In this document: positions 7,027-16,176 of the stretch, in pieces
Layout of the letters: each line of letters starts with the position of its first letter
Position numbering within the stretch: the stretch's first letter is position 1
Assembly: GCF_014644315.1 (NCBI RefSeq)
Contig: NZ_BMKL01000001.1
Span: forward strand, 1,499,001 to 1,563,000
From: Tsuneonella deserti
GTDB lineage: Bacteria > Pseudomonadota > Alphaproteobacteria > Sphingomonadales > Sphingomonadaceae
DNA length: 64,000 nucleotides
Direction of reading: 5' to 3'
Notes under the pieces: generated by a model
Told to the model about the DNA's origin: nothing
The model's database searches: none
The model's input: the letters and a program-made list of their open reading frames with translations, nothing else
Translations under genes and position numbers: made by a program

Positions 7027-8457
7027 TCAGAGCTTCCACTCCCATCCCAACGCGTCGCCGTCCATCAGTTCGACCCCGCGTGCGGCAAGCGAGTCGCGGA
7101 TGGCGTCCGACGTGGTGAAATCCTTCGCCGCCCGGGCTTCCTTGCGCTGCTCGATGAGCTGCTCGATCTCGGCCACATCGATGGCGGCGTCCGCCGGCCG
7201 AAGCCGCAATTCCGCGCGCGTGAGTCCCAGCAGGTTGAGCCCGAGCAGTTCGTCGGCCATGCGGACCAACTGGATGCGCTTTGCCGCGGGCGTCTTCTTC
7301 GCGCCGAGGACTCCTTCGACCGCAGTCAACACTTCGGGCGTGTTGAGGTCGTTTGAAATCGCCTCGTCGAACACGGAGCGCTCCTGATCGCTCAGGGGGA
7401 AGCTGCCTTCGGGCTGCTTGCTCGCGGCGAGGTCGGCCTTGAGCTTTTCAATCGCCATGACCATCCGCTTGAGCCGCGTGAGCGCCGCACCCAGCCCTTC
7501 CCAGGTGAATTCCAGCTCACTTCGGTAATGGGCCTGCAGGCATAGCAGGCGATAGGCGAACGGGTGATAGCCACGATCGACCAGCGCCTGCAGGGTGAGG
7601 AAATCGCCCGTCGACTTGCTCATCTTCCCCCGCCGGTCGACGAGGAAGTTGTTGTGCATCCAGATCCGCGCGCCGGTGTCGGGGCCGCACGAATGCGCCT
7701 GGTTTTGCGCGATTTCGTTGGGATGATGGATTTCGCGGTGATCGATCCCGCCCGTGTGGATGTCGAACGGGTGGCCGAGCAGCTGCGCGCTCATCACCGA
7801 GCATTCGATATGCCAGCCGGGCGCGCCTCGGCCCCAGGGGGAATCCCACTCCATCTGCCGGTTCTCGCCCGGCGGCGTGGTGCGCCATATAGCAAAGTCG
7901 GCCGCGTGGCGCTTGCCTTCGACGCTGTCGATGCGGCTCTCGCCCTCGTCGGTGGAGGCGCGCGCGAGGCGGCCATAGTCGGGCACCGTCGTAACATCGA
8001 AGTAGAGCCCGCTGTCGAGACGGTAGCAGTGCTTCGCCTCGATCTCCTTGCCCCACTCGATCATGCTTTCGACATACTCGGTCGCGCGCGGGTGCGCGGT
8101 TTCACGGATGTTGAGCCGCGCGAGGTCGGCTTCAAAAACCTGCTGGTAATGGCGTGCGATGTCCCAGGCAGACTTGCCCTGCGAAGCTGCCGCCTTCTCC
8201 ATCTTGTCGTCGCCCGCGTCGGCGTCGCTGGTGAGGTGGCCCACATCGGTAATGTTGATCACGTGGGTGAGCCTGTACCCCTTGAAGCTCAACACCCGGC
8301 CCAGCGTGTCGGCGAACACATAGGCGCGCATGTTGCCGACGTGCTGGTAGTTGTAGACCGTCGGTCCGCAGGAATAGACGCGTGCCTCACCCGGATGGAT
8401 CGGCTGGAAGGTCTCCAGCGAGCGGGTCAGCGAGTTGAACAGCTTGAGGTCGGTCAT
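7027..8457 (-). CDS. cysS: Cysteine--tRNA ligase
   Basis: Charges tRNA-Cys in the cytosol. At 476 aa it has the usual length. Class I signatures are visible: the zinc Cys30 in YSCGPTVYN, the HIGH-equivalent HVGN at 39-42, the zinc-site HIECS and HREIHHPNE segments, and KMSKS in RRGKMSKSTGDF. It is the last gene of a minus-strand run (fsa, cobT, nitroreductase, cysS) with a 31-nt gap to the nitroreductase, and is followed by the REPIN-like element. Confidence 0.96.
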   Translation of the reverse strand: MTDLKLFNSLTRSLETFQPIHPGEARVYSCGPTVYNYQHVGNMRAYVFADTLGRVLSFKGYRLTHVINITDVGHLTSDADAGDDKMEKAAASQGKSAWDIARHYQQVFEADLARLNIRETAHPRATEYVESMIEWGKEIEAKHCYRLDSGLYFDVTTVPDYGRLARASTDEGESRIDSVEGKRHAADFAIWRTTPPGENRQMEWDSPWGRGAPGWHIECSVMSAQLLGHPFDIHTGGIDHREIHHPNEIAQNQAHSCGPDTGARIWMHNNFLVDRRGKMSKSTGDFLTLQALVDRGYHPFAYRLLCLQAHYRSELEFTWEGLGAALTRLKRMVMAIEKLKADLAASKQPEGSFPLSDQERSVFDEAISNDLNTPEVLTAVEGVLGAKKTPAAKRIQLVRMADELLGLNLLGLTRAELRLRPADAAIDVAEIEQLIEQRKEARAAKDFTTSDAIRDSLAARGVELMDGDALGWEWKL

Positions 8458-8488
8458 CGCGTGGCGGTTAGCGACACGCGACGCGCGG

Positions 8489-9163
8489 TCAATCCCATCC
8501 CTCCCACCGCACCGCTTCTTCGAGCGGCGCGCGGGCGACCGGGAAGCGGTTTACCGCCGCGCCGCGATCGCCCCAGCCGATGGCGAGGCCGCAGAAGAAC
8601 GTGTGGTCCTCTGGAATCGCGACCACCTCGCGGATCTGCTTCGAATAGACCGCCCACGCTTCCTGGGGGCAGGAGTCCAGCCCTTCCTCGCGCAGCAGAA
8701 GCATCACGGTCTGCAGCCACATGCCGATGTCGGACCATTGTGGCGGTCCCATGTATTTGGGCGTGTGCACCAGCATCAGCACCGGCGCGCCGAATGCCTG
8801 GAAGTTGCGCGCGAACCAGCTGAGACGAGCCAGCTTGTCCTCGCGCGGGATTTCCAGCGCGCCATACATGTCTTCACCCACCCCGCGGCGGCGTGTCTCG
8901 TAGGCGCCGTCCAGTTCCGGCGGATAGATGTGATACTCCGGCCCGTGCGCGGCGCGCCCCTTTGGCAAGTCTTCGGCAATGCGGGCGATCAGTCGCGAGA
9001 GCGGTTCGCCGGTCAGCACCACGCCATGCCAGGGCTGGGTATTGCCGCCGGAAGGAGCGCGCTGCGCCTTTTTCAGCACGCGCGTCAGAACGGCGCGATC
9101 TACTGGCTTGTCGAGAAACGCGCGGATCGAGCGGCGGCTGGCAACAGCCTCGGAAATATCCAT
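8489..9163 (-). CDS. Nitroreductase family protein (FMN-dependent NAD(P)H oxidoreductase)
   Basis: The start [16 protein letters not shown] is the classic N-terminus of the family, with the FMN-binding SRRSIRAF and PSGGNTQPWH motifs; 224 aa matches the family. The start codon overlaps the cobT stop as TGATG, so translation is coupled. Such enzymes reduce nitro-compounds or quinones; one branch (BluB) makes the lower ligand of cobalamin. The cobT neighbour makes a cofactor link tempting, but I see no specific BluB feature, so the substrate is open. The frame stays open upstream of the ATG across cobT, but that extension is not plausible. Confidence 0.85.
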   Translation of the reverse strand: MDISEAVASRRSIRAFLDKPVDRAVLTRVLKKAQRAPSGGNTQPWHGVVLTGEPLSRLIARIAEDLPKGRAAHGPEYHIYPPELDGAYETRRRGVGEDMYGALEIPREDKLARLSWFARNFQAFGAPVLMLVHTPKYMGPPQWSDIGMWLQTVMLLLREEGLDSCPQEAWAVYSKQIREVVAIPEDHTFFCGLAIGWGDRGAAVNRFPVARAPLEEAVRWEGWD

Positions 9164-10983
9164 CAATCCACCTCGAACAGTTCGGCAAGCTGCTCCGTGA
9201 TCGTTCCGCCCAACTGCTCGACGTCCATGATTGTCACGGCGCGGCGATAGTAGCGGGTCACATCGTGCCCGATGCCGATCGCCACCAATTGAACCGGGGA
9301 CTGGTTTTCGATCCAGTCGATCACCTTGCGCAAGTGCTGTTCGAGGTAGCCGGCGCTGTTCACGCTTAGGGTGCTGTCGTCGACCGGCGCGCCGTCGGAG
9401 ATGACCATCAGGATGCGACGGTCCTCGGGGCGGCGGAGCAGGCGCTCGTGCGCCCACAGCAGCGCTTCGCCGTCGATGTTCTCCTTGAGCAGCCCTTCGC
9501 GCATCATCAGGCCGAGATTGCGGCGCGCGCGGCGCCACGGCTCGTCGGCCTTCTTGTAAACGATGTGGCGCAAGTCGTTGAGGCGGCCGGGTTGCGCGGG
9601 CTTGCCGTCCGCCAGCCAGGCCTCGCGGCTCTGCCCGCCCTTCCACGCGCGAGTTGTGAAGCCGAGCACCTCGGTCTTCACGCCGACGCGCTCCAGGGTA
9701 CGGCCGAGAATGTCGGCGCTGATCGCGGCAATGCTAATGGGCCGTCCGCGCATCGACCCGGAATTGTCGATCAGCAGGGTGACGCAGGTATCCTTGAACT
9801 CCTGCTCGCGCTCCACCTTGTAGCTGAGTGAATGCCCCGGGCTGATGACCACGCGAGCGAGCCGCGCGGCATCGAGCAGCCCTTCCTCCTGGTCGAAGTC
9901 CCAGCTGCGGTTCTGCTGCGCCATCAGTCGCCGCTGGAGCCTGTTGGCGAGCCGCGTCACCACGCCCTGCAAGCCCGTAAGCTGGCTGTCGAGATACTGG
10001 CGCAGGCGGTCGAGCTCGTCCGCATCGCACAGCTCGGTCGCCTCGATCACCTCGTCGAAGCGGGTGGTATAGGCCTTGTAGTCGAAGCCTTCTGGAATGT
10101 CGGTCCACGGGCGATTGGGGCGCACGGGCATCATGCCCTCCTCGCCCTCGTCGCCCGGTTCCCCTTCGGTCGTATCCTCTTCCGAGCTCATCTCGGTGTC
10201 GGATTCGCCCTCGTCGTCGCCTTCCGACATCTCGCCGGCCATTTCGGTCGACTGGGGGCTGCCCTCGCCCTGGTTGTCGTCCTCGCCCTCGTCCTGATCC
10301 TCGCCTTCCGGCTCCTCGCCCTCGTCGCTGTCGTCGGACGGCTGGTCCATGTCCTCGGGCAGCGTCAGGTCGAGATGGCGCAGCAAGTCGAGCGCGAGCC
10401 CCTGGAACGCCTTCTGGTCGTCTAGCGACAGCGCCAGTGCCTCGAAGTCCGCCCCGGCGCGCTCCTCGATCCAGTCGCGGACCATCTCCACGCCCGGCGC
10501 GGCGCGCGCGGGAATCGGTTCACCGGTCAGCTTCTCCCTCAGGATAAGGCCGAGCGCGCTCGCCACCGGCACATCCTCGGGCCGGATCGCGCGGGCGATC
10601 GGATCGGAATTGGTGCGCACCTCGGTCGCTGCATCGAGGTTTTCGCGGATGCCTTCGAAATTGTTCGCGCCCAGCGCCTCGTAACGGATGCGCTCCACCG
10701 TATCGAAGCATTCGCGCGCCGTCGGTTCGGGCGGCATCGCGCGGGCGTGCATCGCTTCGTCATGGTGGCGTAGCTTGAGCGAGAAGCTGTCGGCAAACCC
10801 GCGCGCCTCACGCGCCTGGTCGGCGGGGATGGAACGGCCAGGAAGCGGGACCCGGAAATGCTTGCCCCTCGCCGTGGGCGCATCGGCGCTCCACGCCACC
10901 TCTACTTCCGGCTCATGCGCCAGCGCGCGGCTGGCGCCGGTCAGCGCGTGCTTGAAGCGGTCAAGGGGCGTTTCGTCGGCCAA
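9163..10983 (-). CDS. cobT: Cobaltochelatase CobT subunit
   Basis: 606 aa. CobT is the von Willebrand-type partner of the AAA+ CobS in the aerobic cobaltochelatase that inserts cobalt into hydrogenobyrinate diamide. Visible parts are an N-terminal CobT domain (~1-205), a long acidic linker (~211-283, mostly Glu/Asp/Gly/Ser), and a C-terminal VWA domain with the MIDAS motif [13 protein letters not shown] near 404-414. The start is TTG at 10983, with GAGG 5 nt upstream and only 2 nt after the fsa stop; no ATG fits. Neither cobS nor cobN is in the window. In sphingomonads CobS/CobT pairs are kept even where other cob genes are scattered (memory), so another chelatase-like role is possible. Confidence 0.9.
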   Translation of the reverse strand: MADETPLDRFKHALTGASRALAHEPEVEVAWSADAPTARGKHFRVPLPGRSIPADQAREARGFADSFSLKLRHHDEAMHARAMPPEPTARECFDTVERIRYEALGANNFEGIRENLDAATEVRTNSDPIARAIRPEDVPVASALGLILREKLTGEPIPARAAPGVEMVRDWIEERAGADFEALALSLDDQKAFQGLALDLLRHLDLTLPEDMDQPSDDSDEGEEPEGEDQDEGEDDNQGEGSPQSTEMAGEMSEGDDEGESDTEMSSEEDTTEGEPGDEGEEGMMPVRPNRPWTDIPEGFDYKAYTTRFDEVIEATELCDADELDRLRQYLDSQLTGLQGVVTRLANRLQRRLMAQQNRSWDFDQEEGLLDAARLARVVISPGHSLSYKVEREQEFKDTCVTLLIDNSGSMRGRPISIAAISADILGRTLERVGVKTEVLGFTTRAWKGGQSREAWLADGKPAQPGRLNDLRHIVYKKADEPWRRARRNLGLMMREGLLKENIDGEALLWAHERLLRRPEDRRILMVISDGAPVDDSTLSVNSAGYLEQHLRKVIDWIENQSPVQLVAIGIGHDVTRYYRRAVTIMDVEQLGGTITEQLAELFEVD

Positions 10984-10985
10984 GG

Positions 10986-11642
10986 TTACCTCAGGATGGT
11001 CTGGCCGGTCTTCGCCCAGTCGGCAAGGAAGCCTTCGATGCCCTTGTCGGTCAGTACGTGCTTCGCGAGGTTGCGGATAACGGCGGGCGGCGCGGTCATG
11101 ACGTCGGCGCCGATGCGCGCGGCTTCGAGCACGTGGATCACGTGGCGCACGCTGGCGACGAGGATTTCGGTGCCGAAGCCGTAATTGTCGTAGATCAGGC
11201 GGATATCGCGGATGAGGTCCATCCCGTCGAACCCGTTATCGTCGTGCCGGCCGACGAAGGGCGAGATGAACGTCGCGCCAGCCTTCGCGGCGAGCAGTGC
11301 CTGGTTGGCGGAGAAGCACAGCGTGACATTGACCATCGTGCCGTCCCTGGTCAGCGCACGGCAGGTCTTGAGGCCATCGATCGTCAGCGGCACCTTGATG
11401 CAGACGTTGTCGGCGATCTTCCGCAGGACTTCCGCCTCGCGCATCATCGTCTCGTGGTCGAGTGCCACGACTTCGGCCGAAACCGGCCCGTCGACGATGC
11501 CGCAGATTTCCTTCGTCACTTCCATGAAGTCGCGGCCCGACTTGTGGATCAGCGAAGGATTGGTGGTGACGCCGTCGAGCAGGCCCGCGTCGTTCAGTTC
11601 GCGGATGTCGGCGATCTCGGCGGTGTCGGCGAAGAATTTCAT
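10986..11642 (-). CDS. fsa: Fructose-6-phosphate aldolase / transaldolase family
   Basis: A Schiff-base aldolase of the small TAL/FSA group (218 aa). The N-terminus [17 protein letters not shown] is diagnostic, [10 protein letters not shown] follows, and the catalytic Lys is in NVCIKVPLT. An in-frame TTG nine bases upstream is a possible start because a GGAG lies close to it, but family alignment favours the ATG at 11642. Likely role: cleavage/formation of fructose 6-phosphate or transaldolase activity in the non-oxidative pentose phosphate route; size alone cannot separate the two. First gene of the tight fsa-cobT-nitroreductase-cysS run. Confidence 0.88.
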   Translation of the reverse strand: MKFFADTAEIADIRELNDAGLLDGVTTNPSLIHKSGRDFMEVTKEICGIVDGPVSAEVVALDHETMMREAEVLRKIADNVCIKVPLTIDGLKTCRALTRDGTMVNVTLCFSANQALLAAKAGATFISPFVGRHDDNGFDGMDLIRDIRLIYDNYGFGTEILVASVRHVIHVLEAARIGADVMTAPPAVIRNLAKHVLTDKGIEGFLADWAKTGQTILR

Positions 11643-11705
11643 GGCAGGCAAAGGCTCCGGGAATGCGCGATTCCCGGATGCCTTAGCCCGCGCATGGCGA
11701 TGCGG

Positions 11706-12410
11706 CTAGAGCGCGCTCGCCGCTCCGAAAACACCTATCAGCAGAGGATCGCGAGTCGCCTGCGGATTGGCGCGAATGTTCGCTTCCTCCATCCCGATCT
11801 CGTTCCAGATCACATCGTCCACCCGGCCGGTGAAGTTGCGTGCAATCTGCGGCACGTCGACGCCGGACAGCGCGGCGATCGCCTCACCCACGATGGGATC
11901 GCTGGCAAGCCGCAGGCCCTGGCCCACTCCGGGCAGCATCGCGTCGATCAGGCGGGTGCCCATCTCCTGGCGCAGGTAGCTGCTCGCCGCGGTCGGGCCT
12001 CCGCGGATCAGTTCGACCGCGTTGGCAAAGCCGATCGTGCGGACTGTATCGGCCACCACTGGCGCGGCGCGCTCGGCGGCGTCGAACGCAACCGGGGCCA
12101 GCGCATGGGCAAGCCGGTCCTTGAACAGGGCGGAAGTAAGGATACGGTTGAGCGTTCCCCCACGAGCGCCGAGGAACTGGTCGAGGCCAAGTTGAGCGAC
12201 CTGCTGGTCCCAGAACCCGCCCGGCGCGGTCATCCGATCGAACGCGCGGCCGGTTGAAAGGAACAGCAGGCGGGCGATGGCATCGGTATAGCTGAAGCCC
12301 CCGAACGGTCCGGCGCAGGCGGGCAGCACCAGCGCGCCGCTCGCCACGCCTAGACCGGCGAGAAACTTGCGGCGGTGAAACAGGCTCGGGGGCGAAATCA
12401 ATTCGGTCAT
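11706..12410 (-). CDS. DUF4197 family protein, predicted Tat-exported lipoprotein
   Basis: 234 aa from ATG 12410 (MTELISPPSLFHRRKF). The leader has a twin-arginine motif (RRKFLAG), a hydrophobic core and a lipobox-like LPAC, so the mature protein would be lipidated at about Cys27 and sit in the periplasm. The rest is helical and matches my memory of DUF4197 (GGFSYTDAI, FKDRL, a C-terminal ...NIRANPQATRDPLLIGVFG). The biochemical function of the family is unknown. It diverges from priA and is 63 nt upstream of fsa on the same strand. The frame is open further upstream, but that part precedes the signal peptide and overlaps priA. Confidence 0.82.
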   Translation of the reverse strand: MTELISPPSLFHRRKFLAGLGVASGALVLPACAGPFGGFSYTDAIARLLFLSTGRAFDRMTAPGGFWDQQVAQLGLDQFLGARGGTLNRILTSALFKDRLAHALAPVAFDAAERAAPVVADTVRTIGFANAVELIRGGPTAASSYLRQEMGTRLIDAMLPGVGQGLRLASDPIVGEAIAALSGVDVPQIARNFTGRVDDVIWNEIGMEEANIRANPQATRDPLLIGVFGAASAL

Positions 12411-12447
12411 TGCTCTTGTCCTTGGCTTGCCGCTCCACCCCGGCGAC

Positions 12448-12459
12448 GCCCATATGGGC
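12448..12459. promoter_or_regulatory. 12-bp palindrome between DUF4197 gene and priA
   Basis: GCCCATATGGGC is a perfect palindrome 8 nt before the priA start, in a 57-bp divergent gap. It could be a repressor site or a translation-affecting hairpin, or chance. No other copy was noticed. Confidence 0.25.
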
Positions 12460-12467
12460 ATTGAACC

Positions 12468-14633
12468 ATGAACCGCGCCCGACTGCTGATCTTCAACGCC
12501 GCGCTCGGCCCGCTCGACTACCGTGTACCGGAAGGGATGCACGTCGAGCCCGGGTCGGTCGTCGTCGCGCCGCTTGGCCCCCGCCAGATCATCGGGATCG
12601 TCTGGGAGGAGGAACGGCTCCCCACCGACCCGGTTCCGGACGCGAAGCTGCGGCCATTGCTTGCCGTCGTCCCCGTCCCGCCGCTCAAAGCCGAACTGCG
12701 GCGACTGATCGAATGGACCGCCGATTATTACTGCGCCTCGCTCGCCTCGGTTGCGCGGATGGTGCTCGCGAGCGGCGGCGCGCTGCGCGGTCCGGCCACG
12801 ATCACCGAATACCGCCTGTCGGGCGGGCTGCCCGAACGGATGACCCCGCAGCGGCAGGCTGCGATCGAAGCGCTGGAGGGCGAGCAGGCGACCATCCGCG
12901 AACTCGCCGGTATCGCGGGGGTCAGCGACGGGGTGCTGCGCGGGCTCGTCAACCAGGGCGTTCTGGAACCGGTGCAGGTCGATTGCGACCGGCCTTACCC
13001 TCGCGCCCGAGCAGACTACGCTGTTCCGGTGCTATCGGACGCTCAAAGTGCGGTAAGTGAGCGCTTCATTGACGCTGTTCGCGCGCGCGAGTTCGCCCCC
13101 TTCCTGCTTGATGGCGTGACCGGCTCGGGCAAGACGGAATGCTATCTGGAAGCCGTTGCCGCCGCTCTCGATGCCGGTCAGCAGATCCTCGTCCTGCTTC
13201 CTGAAATTGCGCTGACGGAGGCGTTCCTGCGTCGATTCGAAGACCGCTTCGGCACCCCCCCGGTGGTCTGGCACTCCAGCCTCAAGTCCACCGAACGCCG
13301 CCGCGCCTGGCGCGCCATCGCGGCGGGCACCGCGCAGGTGGTCGTCGGCGCCCGCTCGGCCCTCTTCCTGCCCTACGCGAACCTCGGCATGATCGTGGTC
13401 GATGAAGCGCACGAGGTGAGCTTCAAGCAGGACGAAGGCGTGCGCTACAACGCCCGCGATGTCGCTGTTATGCGGGCACATTTCGAAAAGCTGCCGGTCA
13501 TCCTCGCCAGCGCGACGCCCGCGCTCGAAAGCCTGCAGATGGCCGAGAGCGGCGTTTACGAGCGGCTGGTTCTCGACGATCGCTACGGCGGCGCGCGGCT
13601 GCCCGAGATCGACACGCTCGACCTGACGGTGGAGAAGCCTGAACGAGGGCGCTGGCTCGCTCCGCGGCTGGTGGAAGCGATGAAGGAACGGTTCGAGAGG
13701 CGCGAGCAGACGCTGCTATTCCTCAACCGGCGCGGCTATGCCCCGCTCACGCTGTGCCGCAACTGCGGCTTTCGCTTCCAGTGCCCCAATTGCAGCGCCT
13801 GGCTGGTCGAGCACCGCCTCTCGCGTCGCCTGTCCTGCCACCACTGTGGTCACGAGACCCAGCCGCCGCCCGCCTGCCCCGAATGTGGCGAACTCGACTG
13901 CCTCGTCGCCTGCGGGCCGGGCGTCGAACGCATCGCCGACGAGGTGGCCGAAATCATGCCCGAGGCGCGCGTGGCGGTTGCGACGTCGGATACGCTGAAC
14001 TCTCCCGAGAAAGCCGCCGCCTTCGTGGCCGAGGCGGAAGCGGGCGCGATCGACGTGATCGTCGGCACTCAGCTGGTAACGAAGGGCTTCCATTTCCCCG
14101 AACTGACGCTCGTTGGTGTCGTCGATGCCGATCTCGGTCTCGAAGGCGGCGACTTGCGCGCAGCCGAGCGCACCTACCAGCAGGTCGCGCAGGTCGCCGG
14201 GCGCGCCGGGCGCGGCGCCAAGCCCGGCGAGGTTCTTATCCAGACCCGTCACCCCGACGCCCCGGTAATCGCAGCACTGGCGGCCGGGGATCGCGACGCA
14301 TTCTACGAAGCCGAAACCGAGGCGCGCCGCCACGCGGGGGCCCCGCCCTTCGGCCGCTGGGCCGCGATCATTGTGTCGAGCGAGGACGAGGCGGAGGCCA
14401 AGGAGGCCGCCCGCCTGATCGGCGGAACCCAGCCGAACGTTCCCGACGTAATGATCCTCGGCCCCGCGCCCGCGCCGCTCAGCCTTCTGCGAGGCCGCTA
14501 TCGCTATCGCCTGCTGATCAACGCCCGCCGCAGCGCGCAGGTGCAGGACGTGATCCGCCAATGGCTCGCCCCCTTGCGCTTTCCCCAGGGCGTGCGAGTG
14601 TCGATCGACATCGACCCCTACAGCTTCGTCTAG
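12468..14633 (+). CDS. priA: Primosomal replication protein N' (PriA helicase)
   Basis: A 3'-5' DNA helicase that restarts stalled replication forks. The 721-aa product has an N-terminal 3'BD/winged-helix region (~1-190), Walker A GVTGSGKT at 216-223, DEAH at 312-315, and a zinc-binding insert with paired cysteines (CRNCGF, CPNCSA, CHHCG, CPECG) around 424-470. The C-terminal helicase lobe ends SIDIDPYSFV, typical of PriA. Complete, with no missing motif. It diverges from the DUF4197 gene, and the GST gene follows 14 nt downstream. Confidence 0.96.
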   Translation: MNRARLLIFNAALGPLDYRVPEGMHVEPGSVVVAPLGPRQIIGIVWEEERLPTDPVPDAKLRPLLAVVPVPPLKAELRRLIEWTADYYCASLASVARMVLASGGALRGPATITEYRLSGGLPERMTPQRQAAIEALEGEQATIRELAGIAGVSDGVLRGLVNQGVLEPVQVDCDRPYPRARADYAVPVLSDAQSAVSERFIDAVRAREFAPFLLDGVTGSGKTECYLEAVAAALDAGQQILVLLPEIALTEAFLRRFEDRFGTPPVVWHSSLKSTERRRAWRAIAAGTAQVVVGARSALFLPYANLGMIVVDEAHEVSFKQDEGVRYNARDVAVMRAHFEKLPVILASATPALESLQMAESGVYERLVLDDRYGGARLPEIDTLDLTVEKPERGRWLAPRLVEAMKERFERREQTLLFLNRRGYAPLTLCRNCGFRFQCPNCSAWLVEHRLSRRLSCHHCGHETQPPPACPECGELDCLVACGPGVERIADEVAEIMPEARVAVATSDTLNSPEKAAAFVAEAEAGAIDVIVGTQLVTKGFHFPELTLVGVVDADLGLEGGDLRAAERTYQQVAQVAGRAGRGAKPGEVLIQTRHPDAPVIAALAAGDRDAFYEAETEARRHAGAPPFGRWAAIIVSSEDEAEAKEAARLIGGTQPNVPDVMILGPAPAPLSLLRGRYRYRLLINARRSAQVQDVIRQWLAPLRFPQGVRVSIDIDPYSFV

Positions 14634-14647
14634 CGAGAGGACCTGCC

Positions 14648-15280
14648 ATGCTCACCGTCCACCACCTGCGCATCTCGCAATCGGAACGGATCGTCTGGCT
14701 GTGCGAGGAGCTGGGCCTCGATTACGAGCTGAAGCTCTATACTCGCCGCAGCGACAACAACCTCGCGCCCGACGAATACAAGGCTCTCCACCCGATGGGC
14801 ATCGCGCCGGTCATCACCGACAGCGATCTCGTGCTCGGTGAAAGCGGCGCGATCTGCGAGTACATCGATCGCAAGTACGGCAACGCGAGGCTCTCACCCG
14901 GACCGGAAAGCCCGGACTTTGCCGGCCACCTGTTCTGGTTCCATTTCTCCAACGCCACCTTCATGACCAACGGCATGATGGCGCTGGTCGCGCGCCAGCT
15001 TGGCGGCGACGAGATGCCCGGCTTCGTGGCGGACCGGATGGCGAAGGGCTGGCAGCTGGCCGATGCGCGGCTGGCGGAGACTCCGTTCTTCGGCGGGCAG
15101 AATTTGACGACTGCCGACATCATGATGGGGTTCAATCTCACCACCTCGCGCATGTTCGGCGGGGCGGACCTGGCGCCCTACCCGCACATCGCCGCCTACC
15201 TGAAGCGGATCGGCGAACGGCCGGCCTATCGCCGCGCAATGGAGAAGTGCGAGCCGGGGATGGAGCCTAAGCTGGACTGA
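14648..15280 (+). CDS. Glutathione S-transferase family protein
   Basis: 210 aa from ATG 14648 (MLTVHHLRISQSERIVWL). It has the N-terminal thioredoxin-like domain (~1-80, with the Ser/Arg SQSERI site and the glutathione-binding LGESGAICEYI) and an all-helical C-terminal domain containing TTADIMMGF. The likely role is conjugation or reduction of a small electrophile by glutathione in the cytosol; substrate unknown. It starts 14 nt after priA on the same strand. Its last 55 bases overlap the 3' end of the convergent CPBP gene in another frame, which is unusual but both proteins look complete. Confidence 0.9.
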   Translation: MLTVHHLRISQSERIVWLCEELGLDYELKLYTRRSDNNLAPDEYKALHPMGIAPVITDSDLVLGESGAICEYIDRKYGNARLSPGPESPDFAGHLFWFHFSNATFMTNGMMALVARQLGGDEMPGFVADRMAKGWQLADARLAETPFFGGQNLTTADIMMGFNLTTSRMFGGADLAPYPHIAAYLKRIGERPAYRRAMEKCEPGMEPKLD

Positions 15281-16176
15281 CCGCGGCTTCGCGCCAGCCG
15301 CCGCCGCACCCACCACGGGCGCACGATGTTTCCGCGCCGGGCTGCCTGCACGACGAACCACGCGCCGAGCGGGGTCGCCAGCGCGAGCGCCAGGACAGAG
15401 GCTTCAAGGCCGAACTGTCCGCCCGACAGGATGACCGGCCCCGCGCTGTGCGCCTCCACCAGGCCATCCACCTGAAATCCCGAGACAGGCACGTCCCACA
15501 CGTAGCCTTGAGTGACGTTCCACCCGAAATGCAGTCCGATGGGCAGCCACAGATTGCGGGTCAGCATGTATGCTCCGCCGAGCATCAGCCCGGCTTCAAT
15601 TGCGATGGCTAGCGACGAGAACAGGGTCGCATTCGCGTTGAAGATATGCGCCAGCCCGAACAGCCCCGAGCTGAGCGCCAGCGCGAACCAGCTGCCGCCG
15701 AATTCCTCGAGAAAGTGGAACAGCACCCCGCGCGCGAGAATTTCCTCGAACAACGCCGCCTGCAGGCCCGCGCCGAACAACAGCAGAGGCCAGCTCGTAC
15801 TGCCGCCCCAGCCATCGATGCGGTAAGCGCCAGCCAGGAAAGCCGCCCCGACTATGGCAGTCATCAACACCGCGGCGATGGCCGTGCCGCGGATGCTGTC
15901 GCGCGCAGTGCGGTCGAACATCAAGTCATCGCGCCGGCGGTCGCCCAGGCGAGTGACCACCAGCTTGTACACGACCACCGAGACGGCAATGACGCATAGC
16001 GAGATGAGCGGCGGCTTGTCGACCCAGGCCGGCAGCGCCTCCAGCGGCAACAGCCGAAGGACGGGCGTGACCAGCGCGATGCCGCCGATCAGCGCGACAA
16101 GGGCGATGACCAGCGCGACCAGCGGAAAATCGAGGACACGCCGCCACAACGGCTTGCCGGATACCTGTTCTGTCAT
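15226..16176 (-). CDS. CPBP family intramembrane metalloprotease
   Basis: 316 aa, about eight hydrophobic segments. The ABI/CPBP signature is present: EEILARG with Glu144, Glu145 and Arg149, then FxxxH in SGLFGLAH (His177) and a second His/Asn pair in LHFGWN. Members of this family (Rce1/Abi) cleave substrates within the membrane or act as scaffolds; some bacterial ones are linked to bacteriocin immunity. Nothing nearby points to bacteriocins. The ATG overlaps the stop of the upstream Ada gene by 4 nt (ATGA), so the two are co-translated. Its 3' end overlaps the convergent GST gene by 55 bp. Confidence 0.88.
   Translation of the reverse strand: MTEQVSGKPLWRRVLDFPLVALVIALVALIGGIALVTPVLRLLPLEALPAWVDKPPLISLCVIAVSVVVYKLVVTRLGDRRRDDLMFDRTARDSIRGTAIAAVLMTAIVGAAFLAGAYRIDGWGGSTSWPLLLFGAGLQAALFEEILARGVLFHFLEEFGGSWFALALSSGLFGLAHIFNANATLFSSLAIAIEAGLMLGGAYMLTRNLWLPIGLHFGWNVTQGYVWDVPVSGFQVDGLVEAHSAGPVILSGGQFGLEASVLALALATPLGAWFVVQAARRGNIVRPWWVRRRLARSRGQSSLGSIPGSHFSIARR

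Noticed and set aside
13754-14647. A long N-terminal extension of the GST gene through priA
   Set aside because: That frame is Arg-rich and overlaps priA; the GST fold begins at the ATG 14648.
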